Of a stretch of DNA of 7,414 bases, positions 1 to 5,653 are shown piece after piece. The stretch comes from Chloroflexota bacterium (GTDB taxonomy: Bacteria; Chloroflexota; Limnocylindria; QHBO01). The DNA is taken from assembly GCA_005879775.1 (NCBI GenBank), contig VBJX01000038.1, forward strand, positions 33,604 through 41,017, read 5' to 3'. The notes under the pieces were generated by a model, which saw only the letters and a program-made list of their open reading frames with translations, had not been told where the DNA came from and made no database searches. Made by a program: the position numbers and the translations under genes. Within the stretch, counting starts at the first letter, position 1. Each line of letters begins with the position of its first letter.

Positions 1-1
1 G

Positions 2-100
2 CTTCACGAGATGCGCCGCCGCGGTGCCCGGTACGGCCTGGCGACCATGTGCATTGGGGTCGGGCAGGGGATCGCTTCTATCTGGGAGGCAGCCGAGTAG
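2..100 (+). CDS. Thiolase (acetyl-CoA acetyltransferase family), C-terminal end only
   Basis: Frame 2 is open from the left edge to TAG at 98-100 and encodes the last 32 residues of a thiolase; the rest lies outside the window. The visible piece contains GLATMCIGVGQGIA, the C-terminal block of the family. Its Cys (codon 50-52) corresponds to the CxG-motif cysteine that acts as acid/base in Claisen condensation or thiolytic cleavage of 3-ketoacyl-CoA. The other catalytic residues (nucleophilic Cys and the GHP histidine) would be upstream and cannot be checked. Most members have CIGGG; here the third residue after Ile-Gly is Val, a mild variation. The sequence cannot separate a biosynthetic acetoacetyl-CoA thiolase from a beta-oxidation enzyme. 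The stop lies 7 bp from the stop of a convergent minus-strand gene. Confidence 0.88.
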   Translation, partial: LHEMRRRGARYGLATMCIGVGQGIASIWEAAE

Positions 101-107
101 CGAAGCG

Positions 108-326
108 TCAGGGCCAGGTGAGCGGGCTGTCGGCCAGGCTCGCCATGAGCTCGTCGACGATCCCCTCGAAGGGCTGCAGTGCTTCCTCGATCGCCTCGAC
201 GGCCCCATGTCCCAGGCCGAGGCTCGGTCCATCCGGCGTATCGGCTGATGCGATCCAGCGCCCCCCGATTTCGCGCAGGCGGACGTCGACCCAGACGGTC
301 GCGCAGCTGAGCCTGAGCACGATCAC
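108..326 (-). CDS. Small uncharacterised protein at the end of the F420 gene group
   Basis: I do not recognise this gene by name. The reading frame ends with TGA at 108-110, and its last 60 or so residues look protein-like. An alternating hydrophobic stretch (TVWVDVRLREIGGRWIASA) is followed by a Pro-Asp-Gly turn and an amphipathic acidic helix (AVEAIEEALQPFEGIVDELM). This beta-beta-helix pattern resembles the small HicB-like fold, but the similarity is only one of pattern. The start is uncertain. I used GTG at 326 (72 residues, GAGG about 15 nt upstream); GTG at 320 and TTG at 347 or 398 are in frame too, the last with AGGTGA upstream overlapping the stop of the preceding gene. It is the third gene on this strand after two F420 proteins, so co-transcription is likely, and it converges on the thiolase gene. 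Confidence 0.5.
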   Translation of the reverse strand: MIVLRLSCATVWVDVRLREIGGRWIASADTPDGPSLGLGHGAVEAIEEALQPFEGIVDELMASLADSPLTWP

Positions 327-414
327 GGCGTAGGTATACCGCCTCAACCTTGCGACCGACCTTGCAGCCAGACGCAAGGTTGACGCGCGGCACCGCAATC
401 GTTGCGCAGGTCAC

Positions 415-843
415 CTAGCTCCGAGCGGACCAGCCGATCCAGCGCTCGACCTCGACGATCAACGCCGGGCCAGACTCAAGGCCAGCACCGCGATACGGTG
501 GATACCTGGACTGCAGGAGACCAATGGCGCGCTCCCGCTCGGGCCCACCCGGGGCGATCGTCGCGGTACCGTCGGCGCGCACCCACCAGAGTCGCTGCCA
601 ATTGTCGCTGTACTCGTCGGCGAGCAGCGACACTCGGGGGTTCGCAACGATGTTCCGCACACGCGCGAGTGATTGGCTGGACTTCGGCTTCACGTCATCC
701 ACGATCGAGTAGATTCGGTCCCCCTCGACCGCGAACGTGATCGGGACCAGATGCGGACGGCCATCGGGCGCGATGGTGGCCAGCCGAGCGACACGAGCCG
801 CCGCAAAGCGCCGGCGAGCCTCGTCGGGCTCCAGCGCGGGCAT
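415..843 (-). CDS. PPOX-class F420-dependent split-barrel protein, Rv0121/Rv1155-like
   Basis: The 142-residue product is a flavin/deazaflavin-binding split beta-barrel protein of the pyridoxamine-phosphate-oxidase-like (PPOX) class. In mycobacteria such proteins bind coenzyme F420 and carry out F420H2-linked reductions in the cytosol. The N-terminal barrel block spans residues 17-45, including RVARLATIAPDGRPHLVPI. A basic segment (KPKSSQSLARVRNI, 52-65) and NPRVSLLADEYSDNW (68-82) follow, then the WWVRADGTA strand (86-94) and the C-terminal VERWIGWSA. These blocks closely match the Rv0121 subgroup from memory. Length is normal and the ORF is intact. ATG at 843 lies 5 bp after the stop of the upstream F420 oxidoreductase gene, so the two are almost certainly one transcript. 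The true substrate is unknown; a heme- or biliverdin-binding relative is a less likely reading. Confidence 0.85.
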   Translation of the reverse strand: MPALEPDEARRRFAAARVARLATIAPDGRPHLVPITFAVEGDRIYSIVDDVKPKSSQSLARVRNIVANPRVSLLADEYSDNWQRLWWVRADGTATIAPGGPERERAIGLLQSRYPPYRGAGLESGPALIVEVERWIGWSARS

Positions 844-848
844 CGGGC

Positions 849-1838
849 TCAGCCCAGGCGGAGCTGCGGGAGGACCTTGTCCCCGAAGGCCGCGATGAAC
901 TCCGCCTGGTTGCGACCCACGTTGTGAACGTAGATCTGGTCAAAGCCCATATCGACGAACTTCTGGAGATGAGCAGCGTGCTCCTCGAGATCGGCGCTGA
1001 TCAGGACCCGGTTGGTGAAATGCTCGGGCCGCACCAGCTTGGCGATGTTCGCGAAGTCCTCCGGGTTGCGGATGTCCTGCTTGGGGAACGCCATGCCGCC
1101 ATTTGGCCACTCGCTGACCGCCTGCGCCTCGGCGTCGGCCTGGGATTCGGCCCAGGAGACGTGGATCTGGAGCAGCTTCGGCATGGCGTCCGGATCCTTG
1201 CCCGACTCGCGGGCACCATCGGCGAACTTGGCCCACAGCATCTCGATCTTCTCGTCGGCGGCGCCCACGGTGATGATCCCGTCGGCGTATTTGCCGGTCC
1301 TTTTGGCGTTGATCGGGCCGGCAGTGGCCACATAGATTGGCACCGGCTGCTCAGGGCGGGTGTAGAGCTTGGCCGACTCCAGCGTGAAATACTCGCCGTC
1401 GTGCTTGACGACGTTGCCCGTGAAGAGCTTGTTGATGACCTCAATCGCCTCGAACAGCATGGCGCTGCGGATCCCGATCTCCGGCCACTCGCCGCCGATC
1501 ACGTGCTCATTGAGGGCCTCTCCGGCCCCCAGCCCAAGCCAGAATCGGCCCGGGTACATGGCGCCGAGCGTCGCTGCGGCGTGCGCCACCACCGCGGGGT
1601 GGTAGCGGAAGCCAGGACAGGTGACCCCGCAGCCGATCGGCAGGCTGGTCCGCTGGCCCAGGGCTCCCACAAAGGCGAACGCGAAGGCGCTCTGTCCCTG
1701 GTGCGGGGTCCACGGGTGAAAATGCTCGCTGACCATAAAGCCGGCCGTGAAGCCGGCCGCCTCGGCCTGGGGACACCATTCGAGCAGGTCGGTCGGGTGG
1801 AATTGCTCGAGCATGGCCGCGTAGCCGATCTTCGTCAC
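849..1838 (-). CDS. F420-dependent LLM-class oxidoreductase, FGD-like (TIGR03557-type)
   Basis: This is a cytosolic TIM-barrel enzyme of the luciferase-like monooxygenase superfamily. It most resembles F420-dependent glucose-6-phosphate dehydrogenase and its relatives, which transfer hydride to or from coenzyme F420. With GTG at 1838 it has 329 residues, normal for the family. That start has AGG 8 nt upstream; GTG at 1844 is in frame but too close to it. Visible blocks are the N-terminal KIGYAAMLEQFHP, the active-site segment SEHFHPW (His39, Trp43, with Glu38 where FGD1 has Asp), GLGAGEALNE (Glu107) and GPINAKRTGKYADG. By eye, Lys179, Lys253 (FPKQDI) and Arg277 (TNRVLIS) align with the FGD1 phosphate-binding Lys198, Lys259 and Arg283, so a phosphorylated or other anionic substrate is possible. 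It is first gene of a minus-strand group with the PPOX protein. The family call is firm; glucose-6-phosphate specificity is not shown. Confidence 0.92.
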   Translation of the reverse strand: MTKIGYAAMLEQFHPTDLLEWCPQAEAAGFTAGFMVSEHFHPWTPHQGQSAFAFAFVGALGQRTSLPIGCGVTCPGFRYHPAVVAHAAATLGAMYPGRFWLGLGAGEALNEHVIGGEWPEIGIRSAMLFEAIEVINKLFTGNVVKHDGEYFTLESAKLYTRPEQPVPIYVATAGPINAKRTGKYADGIITVGAADEKIEMLWAKFADGARESGKDPDAMPKLLQIHVSWAESQADAEAQAVSEWPNGGMAFPKQDIRNPEDFANIAKLVRPEHFTNRVLISADLEEHAAHLQKFVDMGFDQIYVHNVGRNQAEFIAAFGDKVLPQLRLG

Positions 1839-1846
1839 GCGCACAG

Positions 1847-1858
1847 CCTACCGGTAGG
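1847..1858. promoter_or_regulatory. Perfect 12-bp palindrome between divergent starts, doubling as SD on both strands
   Basis: CCTACCGGTAGG reads the same on both strands. It sits between GTG 1838 (minus, F420 oxidoreductase) and ATG 1868 (plus, hydrolase-like remnant). Because it is palindromic it puts GGTAGG upstream of both starts, about 8 nt from GTG 1838 and 9 nt from ATG 1868. It could be simply two facing ribosome-binding sites, or an operator half-site pair for a dimeric repressor. The sequence is direct; the role is inferred. Confidence 0.45.
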
Positions 1859-1867
1859 ATGCCCGTG

Positions 1868-1978
1868 ATGGCACGCACGATCGTCTTCATCCACGGCACC
1901 CCGAGCACGACGATGGGGCCTGGCGTCCTCTCGCAATGGACTCGCAGACCCCACATCAGTTGCGCCAGTCGGTCGTGA
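1868..1978 (+). pseudogene. Alpha/beta-hydrolase-like N-terminal remnant
   Basis: An ATG preceded by GGTAGGA opens a 36-codon frame beginning MARTIVFIHG, the usual first strand plus His-Gly oxyanion motif of alpha/beta hydrolases. After about 12 residues the sequence (TPSTTMGPGVLSQW and on) no longer looks like the family, and TGA follows at 1976-1978. A full hydrolase needs roughly 250 or more residues with a Ser-Asp-His triad; no GxSxG nucleophile elbow was seen in the plus-strand frames downstream. The simplest reading is a hydrolase gene truncated by a deletion or rearrangement, leaving its start and translation signal. A genuine 36-residue peptide, or chance resemblance of a ten-residue stretch, cannot be excluded. 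Confidence 0.4.
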
Positions 1979-2158
1979 GCGTGTAAGCCCAGACGAACGG
2001 ACGCCACCTACGTCGCAGCCGGCTTGCCAGCAACCGATCCGCTCGACTTCAGGAAGACGAGAAGCCCGGCACCTGCGCCCCGACCTGGTTCAGCGATCCC
2101 TCACGTAAGGACCGCCCAGCGGTTCCCAGGCCGCCGAAACCACGACCCTAGGCTGGTC

Positions 2159-2205
2159 CAGTCGGTAGGTTCCCCGCCAAAGGCGGAGGTTGCCGGACCC
2201 GACTG
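2159..2205. repeat. Nested inverted repeat
   Basis: An outer 7-bp perfect stem (CAGTCGG at 2159-2165 with CCGACTG at 2199-2205) encloses an inner hairpin with 5-bp arms and a three-base loop (CCGCC-AAA-GGCGG, 2174-2186). No T-tract follows on either strand, so an ordinary intrinsic terminator is unlikely. It could be a structured RNA segment, a mobile-element scar or chance in GC-rich DNA. Confidence 0.3.
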
Positions 2206-2319
2206 TTGATCCATTGCGCGTTGGCGCGTTCCTCTGCAGTGATCCCCGATGTGGACTCGCTAGCCGTTGCCGGGAGCGGTCGCGATCGGGTCAGACTCGT
2301 GAGCCGCCGCGCTCGGGAA

Positions 2320-2339
2320 GGCGAGTTCCTAACCTCGCC
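2320..2339. repeat. Simple hairpin, 6-bp stem
   Basis: GGCGAG (2320-2325) and CTCGCC (2334-2339) form a perfect 6-bp stem around the eight-base loop TTCCTAAC. There is no T-run on either side. It lies in the gene-free stretch, about 180 bp beyond the GNAT stop, so a role as terminator is doubtful. Confidence 0.25.
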
Positions 2340-2522
2340 GCCTATCCAGTGGTCCCCAGCAAAGGTCCTGCGCGGGACGACATCGGAATCGCCGTTGCCG
2401 AACCTCCTGCTGCCCGCCACGTTAGCGCGACCCCGAACAGTCGCCGAAGCGAGCAGCCGAACACTAGCACCACGGCTCGACGCAATGCGACCCCATTTTC
2501 GCAACCTGTCTCGACCAGTCCT

Positions 2523-3161
2523 CTACGGTCCGGCGAGGTCCCAGCTCTTGGGTCGCGGAAGCGCCAGCCAGTCGTCGCGCAGGATCGACATGACCACCAC
2601 GTCGTGGTGAACGCCGCGGTGGAAGCGAGACCTGCGGGTGAGCGCATCGGTCCGGAAGCCGGCCTTCTCGTACGAGCGGATGGCGCGCGCGTTGTAGTCG
2701 AAGACCCGCAGGAAGATCCGCTCCAGGCGCAGCTCGCCAAAGCCGAAATCGCACAGGACGTTGACCGCATCGGTGCCATAGCCCTTGCCCAGCAGGCGAC
2801 GGTCATCGAGCAGGATCGTCAGCTCGGCACTGCCGTTGAGGTGGTCGATGTCGCGAAAACCGACCGTGCCGATGCCCTTCTGATCGCCGAGCGGGATGAT
2901 GTTGAAGATGAGCCAGCTCGGCGTGCGTCCGGGCTCGTCGACGAGCTTCTGCCCGAAGCGGTCGGCACCTGCGCGGGTGATCGGTGATTTGAAGCCGGCG
3001 AAGTGGGCGATGGTCGCGTCATTGACCTTCTCGACGCCCTCGGCCAGCTCCGAGGGCTCGACGGGGCGCAGCCAGACCTTCTCGCCCCGAAGCATCGGCT
3101 GGGGGGCGTAGGACCCGGAGCTGTCGGGAGGCGCGTAGGCGCCTGGATCGGCATCGGTCAT
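2523..3161 (-). CDS. GNAT-family N-acetyltransferase, RimJ/RimL type
   Basis: The 212-residue product is a cytosolic GNAT acetyltransferase that should transfer an acetyl group from acetyl-CoA to an amine, such as a protein N-terminus or small molecule; the acceptor is unknown. After a Pro/Ser/Ala-rich leader of about 22 residues comes LRGEKVWLRPVEPSEL (24-39), the usual first strand of this subgroup. The middle strands include GIGTVGFRDI (96-105), followed by the acetyl-CoA pyrophosphate loop RRLLGKGYGTDAV (121-133, an R-x-x-G-x-G form). The C-terminal block RVFDYNARAIRSYEKAGF (152-169) is the typical Asn and Tyr motif. ATG 3161 is chosen because upstream residues in frame are not family-like. 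No Shine-Dalgarno precedes it; instead TATCAT lies 9 nt upstream, suggesting a near-leaderless mRNA. It diverges from the ATPase/MoxR/VWA operon. Confidence 0.9.
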   Translation of the reverse strand: MTDADPGAYAPPDSSGSYAPQPMLRGEKVWLRPVEPSELAEGVEKVNDATIAHFAGFKSPITRAGADRFGQKLVDEPGRTPSWLIFNIIPLGDQKGIGTVGFRDIDHLNGSAELTILLDDRRLLGKGYGTDAVNVLCDFGFGELRLERIFLRVFDYNARAIRSYEKAGFRTDALTRRSRFHRGVHHDVVVMSILRDDWLALPRPKSWDLAGP

Positions 3162-3170
3162 GGTGTCGGC

Positions 3171-3176
3171 ATGATA
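3171..3176 (-). promoter_or_regulatory. Putative -10 box of the GNAT gene
   Basis: On the minus strand TATCAT (five of six matches to TATAAT) ends 9 nt before ATG 3161. Transcription would then start only a few bases before the start codon, which fits the missing ribosome-binding site. No convincing -35 box is seen at the right distance. Confidence 0.4.
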
Positions 3177-3198
3177 CCGGGCCGCGACGGACGTCCTG

Positions 3199-3228
3199 TT
3201 GCACGGGAACTCCCGCGCAGCGTACCGT
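3199..3228 (+). promoter_or_regulatory. Putative promoter of the ATPase-MoxR-VWA operon
   Basis: TTGCAC (3199-3204, four of six matches to TTGACA) is followed after 18 nt by TACCGT (3223-3228), a weak TANNNT-type -10. Transcription from it would begin about 5 nt before ATG 3240. The start codon has no purine-rich ribosome-binding site in front of it, so a near-leaderless message is consistent. The call is inference from short motifs. Confidence 0.3.
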
Positions 3229-3239
3229 GGCGCCCACCG

Positions 3240-4154
3240 ATGGACCCCGCGCTCGACGCCTGGTATGCCCGCTTCCCCGAGGGCTGGTGGGGCTACCACT
3301 GGACGCTGCCCCGCCCGATGAGCGCGGTCGAGCTGGTGGAGAGCGGCAGCCTGGACGCGCGACTGATGGCGACCCTGTGGGCGGTGGTCAGCCGCCGGAG
3401 AAGCGTGATGCTGGCCTCCGAGGCGCCGATGGCCGGCAAGACGACCACCCTCTCAGCCCTGGTTGACTTCCTGCCCGATGAGACGACCGGCGTCTTCCTG
3501 AGCGGCTGGCGCGAGGAGACAGCCTGGGCCGATGAGATCGGGCCCGAACGAGGCTACCTGCTCATCAATGAGCTCTCCGATCACCTGCCGATCTACGTCT
3601 GGGGCCGGAATGCACGATTCGCCCTGCAGCTCGCCGGGCGCGGGTACGGCCTGGGAGCCACGATGCACGCCGACACCCTCGATGAGGCGCTCAGCCTTCT
3701 GCGCGGCCAGCTGCGGGTGGGTGACGCCGACCTGGCCGGGCTGACTCTGTACCTGCAGTACTCGGCCTACCGCACCCCCGGCGGGATGTACCGTCGCGTG
3801 GAGGAGGCCTGGCACCTGCGGACCGATAAGGCGGGCAGCCTGGTGCCGGTGCGCCTGGCAGCGATCGACGGCGGTCGCTCGCCCAGCCTCTCGGGGGCGC
3901 AGCGCGACCCGGTGCCGCCGCTCCTATCCGGGGATGGGGGCCGCCGGACGCGGCCACTCATCCACGATCCCGCCGCCTACGCCGTGCTGGCCTCGTCGCT
4001 CGGGCTGGCCCCCGCGGCCCTCGAGGCGGAGCTGGCGGAGCGATCCGCGTTCCTGGCCGCGCTGCTGGAGCGAGGCATCTGCGATCCTGCACCCGTGGCG
4101 GCCGCCGTCGCTGGCTATCCGTCCCTGCCCATCCCCGAAGGAGCGAGTGCGTGA
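3240..4154 (+). CDS. P-loop ATPase related to type II/IV secretion ATPases (FlaI/TadA/VirB11-like)
   Basis: The 304-residue product has the layout of a short secretion-type ATPase. A P-loop-like EAPMAGKTTTL (61-71, Lys67 and Thr68) has Glu where the first glycine usually is. LLINELSD (107-114) fits the Walker B position, and GATMHADTLDEAL (139-151) resembles the His box of the VirB11/PilT group. The C-terminal tail ELAERSAFLAALLERGICD (264-282), followed by VAAAVAGY, recalls the end of archaeal FlaI and TadA ATPases. The large N-terminal domain of true secretion ATPases is absent: only about 55 residues precede the P-loop. No membrane segment is seen, so it is probably cytosolic. It overlaps the following MoxR gene by 4 bp, which implies tight co-expression. 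No pilin, prepilin peptidase or secretin gene is visible, so a role in secretion should not be assumed. The ATPase call is good; the function is unknown. ATG 3240 is chosen over in-frame upstream codons, which overlap the divergent gene. Confidence 0.75.
   Translation: MDPALDAWYARFPEGWWGYHWTLPRPMSAVELVESGSLDARLMATLWAVVSRRRSVMLASEAPMAGKTTTLSALVDFLPDETTGVFLSGWREETAWADEIGPERGYLLINELSDHLPIYVWGRNARFALQLAGRGYGLGATMHADTLDEALSLLRGQLRVGDADLAGLTLYLQYSAYRTPGGMYRRVEEAWHLRTDKAGSLVPVRLAAIDGGRSPSLSGAQRDPVPPLLSGDGGRRTRPLIHDPAAYAVLASSLGLAPAALEAELAERSAFLAALLERGICDPAPVAAAVAGYPSLPIPEGASA
4138..4143 (+). promoter_or_regulatory. Ribosome-binding site deciding the GTG start of the MoxR gene
   Basis: AAGGAG lies inside the end of the ATPase gene, 7 nt before GTG 4151. 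It fixes a GTG start that overlaps the upstream TGA as GTGA, the classic arrangement for translational coupling. Confidence 0.75.
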
Positions 4155-5575
4155 CCCATCTCCCTGACCGCCCCGCCATCGCCACCCTCGGTGAGCTGCG
4201 CGCATCGGGCTATCGGCCCAGGACCGTCAAGGAGGAGATGCGCGCCAACCTCGTTGGCAAGCTGCGACGTGAGGAGACCCTGCTGCCGGGGATCATCGGC
4301 TACGACGACACGGTCCTCCCCCAGATCGAGAACGCCATCCTGGCCGGGCAGGACCTGATCCTGCTCGGGGAGCGGGGCCAGGCCAAGAGCCGGATCGCAC
4401 GCTCGCTGGTGGGCCTCCTCGACGCCTGGATCCCGGTAGTGGCGGGGGCGGAGCTGCATGACGACCCACTGCGCCCGGCCAGTCCATTCGCGCGTGCCCT
4501 CGTCGCCGAGCTGGGCGACGAGACTCCCCTGGCCTGGATGGCGCGCGAAGATCGCTACGGCGAGAAGCTCGCCACCCCGGACATCAGCATTGCCGACCTG
4601 GTCGGCGAGGTCGACCCGGTCAAGGTGGCCGAGGGACGCTACCTGTCCGACGAGCTCACGATCCACTACGGCCTGCTGCCGCGCACGAATCGGGGGATCT
4701 TCGCCCTCAACGAGCTGCCGGACCTGGCCGAGCGGATCCAGGTGGGGCTCCTCAACCTGATGGAGGAGCGGGACGTCCAGATCCGCGGCTACAAGGTGCG
4801 CCTCAGCCTGGACCTCTTCGTGGTCGCATCGGCCAACCCGGAGGACTACACGTCGCGTGGCCGGATCATCACCCCGCTCAAGGACCGATTCGGAGCCCAG
4901 ATCCGGACCCACTATCCCGAGGACGCCGAGACGGAGATCTCGATCATGGAGGCGGAGTGGCTCGCCTTCGACGACGAGACCGCCGCCTCGGTCCCCGTCC
5001 AGGTGCCCGGCTTCATGAAGGAGATCGTGGCCGAGCTCTCGCAGCTCGCCCGGCGCTCGTCGGAGGTGTCGCAGCGTTCCGGGGTCTCGGTGCGGGTCTC
5101 GATCGCCAACCACGAGACCCTGCTTGCCGCAGCCCTCAAGCGGGCCGTGCGGCTTGGCGAGCCCGTTGCCGCGCCGCGCATCAGCGACCTGGGGGCGGTG
5201 GTCGCCTCGACGGCCGGCAAGATCGAGCTGGAGACCCTGGGCGACGAGACGCGCGAGGAGAAGGTGATCGAGAAGCTCGTGCAGCGCGCGGTCGTCAATG
5301 TCTTCAACCGCCACTTCGCGCTTTCCGAGCTGGTCCCGCTCGTCGAGCGCTTCGAGAGCGGCGAGGACGCCGAGGTTGGCGAGTCCGTTCCCTCAGCGGC
5401 CCATGAGCGGCTGGTGGGCGCCCTCCCCGAGCTGGGTCGGGCTGTCGGCCGGCTGGTCGTTGGCGAGTCGCCGGCTGGCGTCGCCAGCGGCGTCGAGTTC
5501 GTGCTCGAGGGATTGCACCTCAACCGCCGGCTCAACAAGGAGCGGCGGGGTTCGGCGGTGCGCTATGCACGTTGA
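4151..5575 (+). CDS. MoxR/Mg-chelatase-like AAA+ ATPase
   Basis: The 474-residue product is an AAA+ ATPase of the helix-2-insert clade (MoxR, RavA, ChlI/BchI). Such proteins form rings and work with a VWA-domain partner to remodel or metallate target proteins in the cytosol. Motifs in order: a Walker A of the form GERGQAKS (73-80), with Ala replacing the last Gly but Lys79 and Ser80 kept; a Walker B position at GIFALNELPDL (182-192) with Asn-Glu in place of Asp-Glu; sensor 1 VVASANPEDY (224-233); the arginine-finger region PLKDRFGAQI (242-251); and a likely sensor 2 segment GVSVRVS (311-317). The last 150 residues are a helical lid with an acidic linker (402-410). No signal peptide or membrane segment is present. 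It starts within the stop of the secretion-type ATPase gene and precedes the VWA gene by 119 bp, the usual MoxR-VWA order. Databases may label such proteins magnesium chelatase or sigma-54-interacting; neither implies chlorophyll synthesis here. Confidence 0.9.
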   Translation: MTHLPDRPAIATLGELRASGYRPRTVKEEMRANLVGKLRREETLLPGIIGYDDTVLPQIENAILAGQDLILLGERGQAKSRIARSLVGLLDAWIPVVAGAELHDDPLRPASPFARALVAELGDETPLAWMAREDRYGEKLATPDISIADLVGEVDPVKVAEGRYLSDELTIHYGLLPRTNRGIFALNELPDLAERIQVGLLNLMEERDVQIRGYKVRLSLDLFVVASANPEDYTSRGRIITPLKDRFGAQIRTHYPEDAETEISIMEAEWLAFDDETAASVPVQVPGFMKEIVAELSQLARRSSEVSQRSGVSVRVSIANHETLLAAALKRAVRLGEPVAAPRISDLGAVVASTAGKIELETLGDETREEKVIEKLVQRAVVNVFNRHFALSELVPLVERFESGEDAEVGESVPSAAHERLVGALPELGRAVGRLVVGESPAGVASGVEFVLEGLHLNRRLNKERRGSAVRYAR

Positions 5576-5600
5576 GTGGACACGCTCGCGGGCGTCGGAG

Positions 5601-5653
5601 GGCCGGATGGCCGCCCTCAGGGCGCTACGTGCTGCACGAAGGTGCCTGACACC
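5601..5653. repeat. Cluster of four short palindromes, one REP-like
   Basis: Four inverted repeats follow one another between the MoxR and VWA genes: GGCC-GGAT-GGCC (5601-5612), GCCCT-C-AGGGC (5613-5623), CGTGC-T-GCACG (5628-5638) and GGTG-CCTGA-CACC (5641-5653). The last resembles the GGTGTCAGGCACC-type palindromes I recall as dispersed intergenic repeats in many bacteria, some near REP-associated transposases. In an operon it could modulate mRNA stability or the stoichiometry of the two proteins. The inverted repeats are seen directly; the family link is from memory. Confidence 0.45.

Larger units (their letters stand above)
1979..2522. other. Gene-free stretch of about 540 bp
   Basis: I see no convincing gene here on either strand. 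The open frames present (for example 2024-2209 plus and 2148-2504 minus) are rich in Arg, Pro, Ser and Ala without hydrophobic-core patterning, have no recognisable motif and lack good ribosome-binding sites. No tRNA T-loop pattern, tmRNA, SRP or RNase P hallmark was found by eye. The stretch holds several small inverted repeats: 2159-2205, 2320-2339, and TGCGA/TCGCA at 2486-2490 and 2499-2503 just downstream of the GNAT stop. It also holds a short tandem repeat GCGCGTT at 2216-2222 and 2224-2230. It separates a truncated hydrolase-like start from the GNAT gene and may be decayed coding DNA. Confidence 0.55.

Noticed and set aside
4..414. 136-codon minus-strand frame starting GTG directly after the PPOX stop
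   Set aside because: Beyond about 30 residues it becomes Arg/Gly-rich noise, overlaps the thiolase end on the other strand, and conflicts with the protein-like small ORF in the neighbouring frame.
924..1868. 314-codon plus-strand open frame
   Set aside because: It is antisense to the FGD-like oxidoreductase, which is supported by several family blocks. The plus-frame product has no recognisable pattern.
2148..2504. 118-codon minus-strand frame and the overlapping 2206-2610 plus frame
   Set aside because: Composition is like translated non-coding GC-rich DNA, with no hydrophobic core pattern or motif. They might be decayed coding sequence but cannot be called genes.
1979..2522. tRNA, tmRNA, SRP RNA, RNase P RNA or CRISPR in the gene-free stretch
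   Set aside because: No T-loop consensus, anticodon arm, or conserved RNA hallmark was found by eye on either strand, and there are no regularly spaced repeats.
2190..2987. 265-codon plus-strand open frame across the gene-free stretch and GNAT
   Set aside because: The second half is antisense to the GNAT gene and the first half is Arg/Pro/Ser-rich without structure. No good ribosome-binding site precedes it.
4115..5314. 399-codon minus-strand open frame
   Set aside because: It lies opposite the MoxR gene, whose Walker and sensor motifs are unambiguous. Long antisense frames are expected at this GC content.
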